Positions 6,786 through 13,164 of a DNA stretch of 18,668 nt are shown here, piece after piece; position 1 is the first letter of the stretch; the number at the start of each line of letters is the position of its first letter. Where the stretch lies: positions 1 through 18,668 of the forward strand of contig CAYRZU010000064.1 of the NCBI GenBank assembly GCA_964428895.1. The letters run 5' to 3'. A program made the translations under genes and the position numbers. The notes beneath the pieces were generated by a model. The model ran no database searches and was not told where the DNA came from. It saw only the letters and a program-made list of their open reading frames with translations. This DNA is from HyVt-337 sp964428895 (GTDB lineage Bacteria > Planctomycetota > Phycisphaerae > SM23-33).

Positions 6786-7099
6786 GGCTACCTCGTATTC
6801 AGCGGCGGCCACCCGCGCACAGGGGCCCCCGGCGCGCGCAGCACCACTTATTGACGCCGGGCCGATTCGGTCCGCCGCTGAAATATAATCGGCAACAGAG
6901 GTTGGAAAGCTTATGCCAGAAAACGCTTCTCCTGGGCCTCCTCGGGCCGCCGCAGCGCCCGGGGGCAACGTATCAATCTTAGGATTTGCTCAGGTCAGCT
7001 ACTGGTTACGGACCAAACGTCCGATAAAATGTTATTGAGGCGTTGTCAACCACCATCTGTGGCTCTTCCGATAGCGCCGGGCAGGATGCGGGTGACAGT
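6786..7099. other. Divergent intergenic region between glgP and the TPR gene
   Basis: This 314-bp region separates two divergent genes. It holds the nested inverted repeat next to glgP, and a perfect TATAAT on the plus strand (6884-6889) without a good -35. It also has a small palindrome CGGAC-CAAAC-GTCCG (7009-7023) just before a plus-strand TAAAAT (7025-7030), which is a possible -10 for the downstream gene but has no convincing -35. A 41-codon plus-strand frame (6913-7038) is open but I do not call it a gene. No RNA gene is recognisable. Confidence 0.5.
6798..6882 (-). promoter_or_regulatory. Nested inverted repeat in glgP upstream region
   Basis: TTCAGCGGCGG and its exact reverse complement CCGCCGCTGAA (6882-6872 and 6808-6798 on the minus strand) form an 11-bp outer stem. 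Inside it CCCGGCG (6861-6855) pairs with CGCCGGG (6834-6828). The outer stem closes 4 nt before the GAGG of the glgP ribosome binding site. If transcribed, this is a compact structured leader. If transcription starts inside it, the repeats could instead be a DNA operator. An AT-rich -10-like TATATT (6887-6882) overlaps the distal arm, so which case applies is unclear. Confidence 0.45.
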
Positions 7100-8647
7100 A
7101 TGAATGGGATGAAACAGGCATGTGTGGTTGTTCTGCTCGTGGCGGTTGGGGCGTCCATCTCGTTGGCTCAGCAGGACACGCGAGTCCAGGGAGGCCGGGC
7201 GCTGGACGTGAACCCGCAGGTGGGCAGCGGCGGCACGAACGCGCCCACCACCGGATACGATTCCCTCAATAGCCAACTGTACGTGACCGGACAGGTCACG
7301 GGCCTTTCCGGCTTCAGAGGGAACGTGCCCTACACGGCATCCGATCAGCTCAGCCTGACCCTTCCGGGCCAGAGCGTTCGGACCTTCCGCCAGCAGTCGG
7401 TGGGGGTCTCGCAGGTTGCTCGTGGTCAGACATTCCGAACGCAGGCGTACCTGGACCGGTCCCAAACGGTGATGAAGGTTCGGGGTATCACCAGCGGCGC
7501 CGCGGCGCCCGGCACGAATGTCCCCCTGACCAGCACTCTGAAACCCCGTGTCGCCAACGAGCTGTTCAGTCAGGCCACGCGGCCGTACGTGGGGATGATC
7601 GAATCGCCGAGCCCGATCGTTTCCACCGCGATGCAGCCGGTAGGGCAGCGAACGCTGGCGCCAACCTGGATCACGACCGAACAGCGAATCCAGGACCGCT
7701 TTGAGGACGTGGAACGCCCGGGCGCAACGGCGCTGTTCGGCTTGGCCGAGGTCGACGACCGGGAGCAACTGATTCGCCAGTTGCAGCAGCTTCGCGAGGA
7801 TCAGGACGAGGAGGATGAAGTCGACGACCCACGGCTGGACACGCGCGTTGACACCAGCGTCGAAGCCGAGACGTGGGCCGAGGGCGAGCTGCCCCCGATC
7901 GACCTGGACGACGATGCCCGAAAGGCCCGCGCCGACTTGCCCCAACCGGGGCAGGACATCTTCCACGATCTCCTGATGGCCCTGCGTCAGCGCCGGTTGG
8001 CTGAGACGCGCCGGGGGCGGGCGGATGCCGCTGAGGAACCGGTCGACCCGGATGCCCCGGAGCTTGAGGGCGTTGATGTCGAGATCCGCAAGGACTTGGT
8101 GCTCCTGTATACGCTGGGCGGCGAGCATCCGGACTACTTCAATGAGTTCATGCGGGAAGGGGATCGGATGCTCAAGAGCGGCCGGTACTACGACGCCGTT
8201 CAGGAGTATCAGGCGGCCGTTCGTGTGAACCCGCAGAACCCCTTGGCCCGCATCGGTGCGGCGTTGGCGCTGTTTGGCGCCGGGGAGAATTACTCGGCCG
8301 CGTCGCAGTTACGCCGGGCCTTTGAGTTGTTCCCTCCGCTGATGGAAACCAAGCTCGATATCCCCGCCATGATGCACCTGGCGACGTTCCGGCAGCGCCT
8401 GCTGGGTCTCAAGAAGGACCTCAAAGAGAACGCCCTCCTGGCCGATAGGCCCTCGCCGCTGCTGTTGGCGGCCTATCTGCACCAGAGCATCGGCGAGGAT
8501 GCGGAAGCTCACAACTATGCGCTTCGCCTCCGAGCGGTTGGTCGCGGCAACGAGTTGTACGAAGCCTACGCCCGTTTCCTTCTGGAAGACAAGCGACCGG
8601 CCGACGTCGACGCCGCCGCGGATCCGACCGAAGGCGACAGCGAATAG
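7100..8647 (+). CDS. Secreted protein with TPR-like C-terminus, function unknown
   Basis: I do not recognise a named family. The 515-residue product starts with a signal peptide (basic MNGMKQ, hydrophobic core at about 8-21, likely cleavage after SLA at 23), so it probably acts in the periplasm or outside. Residues 24-200 are polar and Gly/Ser/Thr/Gln-rich with little recognisable structure. Residues 230-280 include a strongly acidic stretch (EDQDEEDEVDD). From about 345, helix-turn-helix repeats of TPR type follow, for example REGDRMLKSGRYYDAVQEYQ and then AVRVNPQNPLARIGAALALF, with a further pair near 455-485. The ATG at 7100 (GGGTGA upstream) is preferred. The ATG at 7109 is also possible. 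A TTG at 7043 would spoil the signal peptide. It converges on the next gene with 22 bp between stop codons. Confidence 0.7.
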   Translation: MNGMKQACVVVLLVAVGASISLAQQDTRVQGGRALDVNPQVGSGGTNAPTTGYDSLNSQLYVTGQVTGLSGFRGNVPYTASDQLSLTLPGQSVRTFRQQSVGVSQVARGQTFRTQAYLDRSQTVMKVRGITSGAAAPGTNVPLTSTLKPRVANELFSQATRPYVGMIESPSPIVSTAMQPVGQRTLAPTWITTEQRIQDRFEDVERPGATALFGLAEVDDREQLIRQLQQLREDQDEEDEVDDPRLDTRVDTSVEAETWAEGELPPIDLDDDARKARADLPQPGQDIFHDLLMALRQRRLAETRRGRADAAEEPVDPDAPELEGVDVEIRKDLVLLYTLGGEHPDYFNEFMREGDRMLKSGRYYDAVQEYQAAVRVNPQNPLARIGAALALFGAGENYSAASQLRRAFELFPPLMETKLDIPAMMHLATFRQRLLGLKKDLKENALLADRPSPLLLAAYLHQSIGEDAEAHNYALRLRAVGRGNELYEAYARFLLEDKRPADVDAAADPTEGDSE

Positions 8648-8669
8648 GCGGAGCGTATGCGTGCGGGCC

Positions 8670-10607
8670 TCACGTGGGGGTGCTTTGGGCGAGGCGATCG
8701 TTGAACCGTCGCAGCATGGCGCGAAGGCGATCCAGGGACCAGTGAATGTAAGCGGGGCTGTGGGCGGATTGGCCGCGTCGTTCGGCCATCAATCCCTCGT
8801 AAACCGCGTTGAGGAACGTCTCGGTGTCCTTGGGCGATAGCGGCTCGGGCTGAGCGGCCCAGCCCAGCAGGCGATCGTAGAGCCTCTGGAGCTTCGGCAC
8901 CTGCCGGTACTGGTCGGCGACCAGGAAGTTCCCGGGCTTCAGCCGCAATTGGATCCCCTTCAGCGCGATGATGATGGGCTCGTAGTTGAGCCGGCTGGCA
9001 AGGCGTAGGAACTTGAATTGTTGTACGTAGCGGCCGCGCCCGGTCGGCGCTCGCAGGAGGGCGTGGCTGTCCGGCGAGTCGCTGCTGCGGCGCCAGGTGA
9101 CCTGCGAGAACAGCATGGTTGGGTCGGGGGACCCGCGCCGGATTTCATCCCCCACGGCGCGGCCGATGATGAATCGGCCGTCTTCGGTGAAACGGGGCTC
9201 CCCGGCGATGGCGAGCAGGCATTTCATGATCGCCAGCGGCAGGGGCCGGTCTGCCGATGGCGGTCGGCTGGAGCGCAGCTGCAGCGAGATGTGTACGCTG
9301 TGGGGGCTGACCTCGTAGAACCGCCGCGTCTGGTGAATGAGTTGGTTGAGCGTCCAGGGGTCGTTGGTAACGGGCTTGGAGATGTTGGACTCAATGGACA
9401 GGTTCCCCAGTGCCGTTTCGAAGAACCCACGGCGAGGCCCATCAGACGCTTTGGTGTGGTGGTCGTCGATGTGACCGCCCAGTCGCCAGGTGAGTGTGTC
9501 TAGTGCGAAGTCGCGGAAGTAGAGGAAGCCGTCGTAGCGCAGGTCGCGGTGGAACGCGCCCTCGGGGTCTTCGATCACGCCATGGCCGATGTCGGAGAAC
9601 TCTAACTCGACACCCAGGGGAATGTGTCCGCGATGGCTGTGTTGGCGGATGAAGTTCAGCTCGTGGCGGGCCCGTGCGGGGTTGTAGAGCGTGCGTGCGG
9701 CCCCGACGGCTTGACGGACGTAGTCAACCAGGTGGCTGTCCCGAAAGCTCAGCCCATGCAGGCATTGATCGATAGCGCCGGCCAGAGCGGGCAGGCGGTT
9801 GACGATCCGCAAGGCCGCCAACAGACTGAGAGTGCGGTCGTAGAAGGCATCGCCCGGGCTCATCGCGCCCAGTTCGTATCGGCAGTCGTAGAGGATGTGG
9901 CTCTCGATCTGATTGAGAATGACTTGCCGAACCACAAACCGGAGGTAGTTGCCGGACAGGGCCCGGGCCTCAGGATCGTGGATGATTCGTTCGTAGGTGG
10001 GCAGGGGCGAGTCGGCCAGGGAGTGTCGAATGGCGTAGTCGCTGATGCCGCCGGCTTCGAAGTGCTGACGACGGAGGTCGCGAATGGTTGTGCCGCGAAG
10101 TTCGGCGATGGCTTGAACGGCGGCGTCCTCTTGCGTGCGGAGTTGTTCCTGTTCGGTGGCGCGCAGCGCGTCTTCGATCTTCTCGTCGAGAATGACCTCT
10201 TGCTTGAAGTGGTCGTGAAACTCGTAGCCGAAGGCGTGTTCGAGTTTGCGGCGGTCACCCAGAAAGACGATGGCCCGTTCGTCGGCATCTTCGGTCTGGA
10301 CCGTTAGCGTGCGCCGTTGGTAGTTGTCGCCCTCGTACTTGCGAAGGCGGGCCAGGCTCTCGGGTGGCAGGGGGCCGATGATGTAGCCGCCGATTCGCCC
10401 GTGCGGGTCGGGCACCGCGTACTGGTAGGTGTTGTCGGGGCTGATCTTGGTGAAGCCATTCAGGATGGCTCGGCGCGCGAGGATGGTGTCGACGCCGTCG
10501 GCCCCGTCGGCTTGGCGGGTAAGGTCCTTGCCCAATACCGCCCGGAACACCCAAGGGTTGGTTAGGGTGCCGTAGGCGAAGAGCATGAAAGGCTTCTGCT
10601 TGGCCAT
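8670..10607 (-). CDS. Gamma-glutamylcyclotransferase (AIG2/BtrG-like) fused to putative amidoligase-like domain
   Basis: This is a 645-residue two-enzyme fusion. The N-terminal 1-125 resembles the AIG2/gamma-glutamylcyclotransferase fold: FAYGTLTNPWVFRAVLGK holds the YGTL loop, and E92 in KYEGDNYQRRTLTV matches the catalytic Glu. Such enzymes release 5-oxoproline from gamma-glutamyl amines. A helical linker (about 130-320) follows. Residues 325-645 resemble the glutamine-synthetase-fold COOH-NH2 ligases (Amidoligase_2): GVELEF (332-337) as first metal ligands, FFETALG (E397), SKPVTND, and HSVHISL (436-442) for the family's G-HVH motif. The second assignment rests on few motifs and is less sure. 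It shares an 84-bp divergent region with the radical SAM gene. No membrane segment or signal peptide is seen. The ATG at 10607 lacks a clear ribosome binding site but begins the domain precisely. Confidence 0.65.
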   Translation of the reverse strand: MAKQKPFMLFAYGTLTNPWVFRAVLGKDLTRQADGADGVDTILARRAILNGFTKISPDNTYQYAVPDPHGRIGGYIIGPLPPESLARLRKYEGDNYQRRTLTVQTEDADERAIVFLGDRRKLEHAFGYEFHDHFKQEVILDEKIEDALRATEQEQLRTQEDAAVQAIAELRGTTIRDLRRQHFEAGGISDYAIRHSLADSPLPTYERIIHDPEARALSGNYLRFVVRQVILNQIESHILYDCRYELGAMSPGDAFYDRTLSLLAALRIVNRLPALAGAIDQCLHGLSFRDSHLVDYVRQAVGAARTLYNPARARHELNFIRQHSHRGHIPLGVELEFSDIGHGVIEDPEGAFHRDLRYDGFLYFRDFALDTLTWRLGGHIDDHHTKASDGPRRGFFETALGNLSIESNISKPVTNDPWTLNQLIHQTRRFYEVSPHSVHISLQLRSSRPPSADRPLPLAIMKCLLAIAGEPRFTEDGRFIIGRAVGDEIRRGSPDPTMLFSQVTWRRSSDSPDSHALLRAPTGRGRYVQQFKFLRLASRLNYEPIIIALKGIQLRLKPGNFLVADQYRQVPKLQRLYDRLLGWAAQPEPLSPKDTETFLNAVYEGLMAERRGQSAHSPAYIHWSLDRLRAMLRRFNDRLAQSTPT

Positions 10608-10646
10608 AGGCTTGCGCCGATGAACGATGCGGCGGGCTCATCGGCC

Positions 10647-10674
10647 ATTCTATCGTTTGGGGCTGGTCTGGCAA
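10647..10674 (-). promoter_or_regulatory. Promoter of the cyclotransferase-amidoligase gene
   Basis: On the minus strand TTGCCA (10674-10669) lies 16 bp before TAGAAT (10652-10647), each one base from consensus. The start would be near 10640, leaving about 33 nt of leader. The site overlaps the opposite-strand promoter of the radical SAM gene, so the two polymerases would compete or be regulated together. Confidence 0.55.
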
Positions 10675-10685
10675 CGTCGTAGAAT
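10657..10685 (+). promoter_or_regulatory. Promoter of the radical SAM gene, probably leaderless
   Basis: TTGGGG (10657-10662) and TAGAAT (10680-10685) are separated by 17 bp. The -10 ends 6 nt before the ATG at 10692, so transcription would begin at or next to the start codon. No Shine-Dalgarno precedes that ATG, which agrees with a leaderless mRNA. The -35 is weak (three of six). Confidence 0.5.
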
Positions 10686-10691
10686 GCTCCC

Positions 10692-11714
10692 ATGGCTGAT
10701 CCTGATCGTTCCACACCGGCTACGTTGAAGTATTGGTCGTCGGCCGGCCTGATCCTGACCTCGTGGTGCAACGCATCCTGTGCGTCCTGCTACTTGGGGT
10801 GCTCGCCGCAGGACAACGACACTATGACGGCGGAGGAGGCGCTGCGGCTGTGGGCGCAGCTCATAGGCGCCAGCCCCCACGGTTGCCGAGTCCACCTGAC
10901 CGGAGGCGAGCCGTTCGGGCGGTGGTCGCTGTTGCTGGAAGTCTGTGAGGGCGCGGCCAAGCGAGGCCTGGCGCCGTTGAAGAACGTCGAGACCAACGGA
11001 TATTGGGCTACGGACGAGACGGTCATCCGCGATCGCCTTGGCGCGCTCGATGCCGCCGGCATGGAGACACTCGCCATCTCTGCCGATCCCTACCATCAGC
11101 AGTTCGTGCCGATCGACCGGGCTCGGCGGCTGGCGCGCGTAGCGGAGTATCTGTTGGGCTCGCAGCGCGTGCAGGTCCGCTGGCGCGACTGGCTGACCGA
11201 CGGTGTCGATACGAGCGACCTGGCCGAATCTGAACGGGTGGCGCTGTTCGCGTCGTATGCCCGGCAAGGCCGAGACCGCATGAACGGCCGAGCAGCGGCG
11301 GCGTTGGCCCCGCACGCGCCGCTAACCCCCCTGGCGGATCTGCCGGACCGGCCTTGCCGGGAACCGTTGCTGCGGGGTAAGCATATTCACGCCTTGCCCG
11401 GAGGCCACCTGATGCCCGGCACCTGCGCCGGGATTGTTGTCGGCCGGGCCGACGAGTCGACGACCGTGGCCGACTGCTGGAGCCAGCTAGGGTCCGACCA
11501 CGCCGCCAGCCCCCTCCTTGGCGCCCTGATCGCCGAGGGGCCAAAGGCCCTACTCCCAATGGCCCGAGATGCTGGATTTGCCCCCGCGGCCGCTTACGCC
11601 GGCAAGTGTCACCTCTGCTGGTCGATTCGCGCTCATCTGGTCTCCAGTGGGCCCTGCAGGGATGAACTGGCGCCGGCGTCGGTGTATGGCCCGAGCCGCT
11701 CCGACGGCCCGTAA
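10692..11714 (+). CDS. Radical SAM enzyme, function unassigned
   Basis: Radical SAM enzymes use a [4Fe-4S] cluster to split S-adenosylmethionine and start radical chemistry. The 340-residue product has the cluster motif C26-x3-C30-x2-C33 (TSWCNASCASCYLGC). It also has the GGE motif at 71-73 (LTGGEPF), an ETNGYW strand near 100 and SADPYHQQFVP near 130. Further cysteines (C222, C245, and C306-x2-C309 in GKCHLCWSIR) are too few and oddly spaced for a standard SPASM pair, but may bind one more cluster or metal. The G-x-L-MPGTCAGIVVG region near 240 is a recognisable conserved-looking block. I cannot name the substrate. The gene is divergent from, and shares promoter DNA with, the cyclotransferase-amidoligase gene. 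A short GGCCC-GTAA-GGGCC hairpin overlaps the stop codon. Confidence 0.85.
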   Translation: MADPDRSTPATLKYWSSAGLILTSWCNASCASCYLGCSPQDNDTMTAEEALRLWAQLIGASPHGCRVHLTGGEPFGRWSLLLEVCEGAAKRGLAPLKNVETNGYWATDETVIRDRLGALDAAGMETLAISADPYHQQFVPIDRARRLARVAEYLLGSQRVQVRWRDWLTDGVDTSDLAESERVALFASYARQGRDRMNGRAAAALAPHAPLTPLADLPDRPCREPLLRGKHIHALPGGHLMPGTCAGIVVGRADESTTVADCWSQLGSDHAASPLLGALIAEGPKALLPMARDAGFAPAAAYAGKCHLCWSIRAHLVSSGPCRDELAPASVYGPSRSDGP

Positions 11715-11759
11715 GGGCCCATCGCATCGCCAAGTCCTTAGCTCCTGTGCCATTTGCGC

Positions 11760-11788
11760 TTGACGCTCTTAGCGACGCTCCGTATCGT
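11760..11788 (+). promoter_or_regulatory. Promoter of the Ser/Thr kinase gene
   Basis: TTGACG (11760-11765, one base from consensus) is followed after 17 bp by TATCGT (11783-11788, four of six). The predicted start near 11795 gives a leader of about 58 nt. This supports starting the kinase at 11853 and transcribing it apart from the radical SAM gene 138 bp upstream. Confidence 0.5.
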
Positions 11789-11852
11789 TGGACTGCATCT
11801 GGCGATCGGGCGAGAGGGTTGCTCGACACGCTCAGGCCGCAAAGGCTGGGAT

Positions 11853-13100
11853 ATGACAGATCCCGAAAAATCCAGCGCGAACAGCATTCCGTCTCCGGAG
11901 GCGGAGTTCGCTCGTCTTGTGGTCGAGCAGAAGCTCGCCACGCAGGAAGAGGTCGACGCCTGTCTGGCCGGCCAAGCCGAGATGCCGGCCGACAGTAACG
12001 CCTCCCTGGCCGGCGTGATGGTCGCAAAACAGGTCATCACCCCTAGCCAGTTGGAACGGGTGAGGACCTTGCTGGAGGTCTCGCGGGGCCAGCAGATTCC
12101 GGGCTACCAGATTCTGTCCAAGCTCGGCTCGGGCGCCATGGCGACGGTCTTTAAGGCCAAGCAAATCAGCTTGGACCGCCTGGTTGCGATCAAGGTCCTG
12201 CCCCGCAAGCTTTCCGAGAACGCCGACTACGTTCAGCGGTTCTACAAGGAAGGCAAGGCCGCGGCTCTGCTGAACCACGCCAACATCGTTCAGGCCTTCG
12301 ACGTCGGCGAGGCGGGGGGCTTTCATTACTTCGTGATGGAATACGTGGAAGGCCACACCCTTCACGATGAACTGGCCGCCGGAAAGCAGTTCACCGAGGC
12401 CGAGGCCATCAACGTGGTCCTCCAGATTGCCCGGGCGTTGGATCACGCCCACGGCCAGGGGCTCATCCACCGGGACGTCAAGCCCAAGAACATCATGTTC
12501 ATGGCCGATGAAACCGCCAAGCTGGCGGACATGGGCCTGGCCCGGGCCACCACCGATATTCAGGCCGCCCACGCCGAGGCCGGCCGAGCCTACGGAACGC
12601 CCTATTACATCAGCCCGGAGCAAATCCGCGGCGAGGTCGACATCGACTGCCGGGCCGACATCTACTCCCTGGGCGCCACGCTCTATCACCTGGTCACCCG
12701 CCGCGTGCCCTTCGAAGCCCCCAACCCCGCCGGGGTCATGCACAAGCACCTCAAAGAGCCCCTCACCCCGCCCGACCACCTCAACCCGGACCTGTCGGTG
12801 GGCCTGGCCGAGGTCGTCGAGTGCATGATGGCCAAGGATCGCAACAAGCGGTACGGGTCCGTGGCGGATCTGATTGTCGACCTGGAGGCGTTGCAACGCG
12901 GCGAGGCGCCCCTGCAGGCGCGAATGCAACTGAGAACCGGCGTTCTGACCGGCCTGGCCGGTACGCCGGCTAGTGACGAGACACAGTTGGCCGTTGCACT
13001 TCCCCGCGAGGCTAACCCACTTCTGACCTGGGTCATTATCCTGGCGCTGGTGGCGCTGATCAGCGTGGTGTTGAACATCATTCTGATCGTTTCGCGCTGA
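11853..13100 (+). CDS. Membrane-anchored Ser/Thr protein kinase (Hanks/PknB type)
   Basis: This eukaryotic-like kinase has 415 residues. Residues 15-80 form an N-terminal helical module with two similar halves (ARLVVEQKLATQEEVDACL and AGVMVAKQVITPSQLERV), reminiscent of the GspE/MshEN N-terminal fold. The kinase domain spans about 85-345. It has the Gly loop LGSGAMATVF, K114 in VAIKVL, E133 in FYKEGKAAALL, HRDVKPKN (206-213), DMG at 226-228 in place of DFG, and GTPYYISPEQIRG. One transmembrane helix (about 389-412) ends the protein, so the kinase faces the cytoplasm as a tail-anchored protein with no outside sensor domain. I chose the ATG at 11853 (AAAGG 8 nt upstream). The frame is open back to 11754 but with unrelated sequence that includes the promoter. 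Confidence 0.93.
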   Translation: MTDPEKSSANSIPSPEAEFARLVVEQKLATQEEVDACLAGQAEMPADSNASLAGVMVAKQVITPSQLERVRTLLEVSRGQQIPGYQILSKLGSGAMATVFKAKQISLDRLVAIKVLPRKLSENADYVQRFYKEGKAAALLNHANIVQAFDVGEAGGFHYFVMEYVEGHTLHDELAAGKQFTEAEAINVVLQIARALDHAHGQGLIHRDVKPKNIMFMADETAKLADMGLARATTDIQAAHAEAGRAYGTPYYISPEQIRGEVDIDCRADIYSLGATLYHLVTRRVPFEAPNPAGVMHKHLKEPLTPPDHLNPDLSVGLAEVVECMMAKDRNKRYGSVADLIVDLEALQRGEAPLQARMQLRTGVLTGLAGTPASDETQLAVALPREANPLLTWVIILALVALISVVLNIILIVSR

Positions 13101-13111
13101 CGGCGCAAGAA

Positions 13112-13139
13112 ACGAGCCGCCCGGTTGGGAGCGGCTCGT
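13112..13139. terminator. Shared hairpin terminator between kinase and secDF
   Basis: ACGAGCCGC (13112-13120) and GCGGCTCGT (13131-13139) form a perfect 9-bp stem with a 10-nt loop, lying between two convergent stop codons. On the minus strand the stem is followed by a U-rich TTTCTT, so it best fits termination of secDF. On the plus strand the following bases are CTCCAACG, so kinase transcripts would end less efficiently. Confidence 0.7.
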
Positions 13140-13164
13140 CTCCAACGATCTTCGTTACGGCCCG

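Noticed and set aside
6786..6968. N-terminal extension of glgP to 6968
   Set aside because: The extension is Ala/Gly/Arg-rich, contains the inverted repeat and promoter-like DNA, and the conserved family start with a ribosome binding site is at 6785.
7009..7023. CGGAC-N5-GTCCG as a repressor operator for the TPR gene
   Set aside because: A 5-bp palindrome is too short to stand alone and the neighbouring -10 has no credible -35.
6913..7038. 41-codon plus-strand frame between glgP and the TPR gene, with GGA 6 nt upstream and a TATAAT 23 bp before it
   Set aside because: The peptide is low-complexity (PGPPRAAAAPGG) with no second line of evidence, and the -10 lacks a -35. Chance cannot be excluded.
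10692..11714. Calling the radical SAM enzyme a SPASM peptide maturase
   Set aside because: The C-terminal cysteines do not show the usual seven-Cys SPASM spacing, and no short precursor peptide gene is visible nearby.
11754..11852. N-terminal extension of the kinase from a TTG at 11754
   Set aside because: It would contain the TTGACG/TATCGT promoter, and there is no ribosome binding site at 11754, while the ATG at 11853 has one.
11832..13145. 437-codon minus-strand open frame opposite the kinase
   Set aside because: The plus strand carries all kinase motifs in order. The antisense product is Gly/Val/Asp-rich and featureless.
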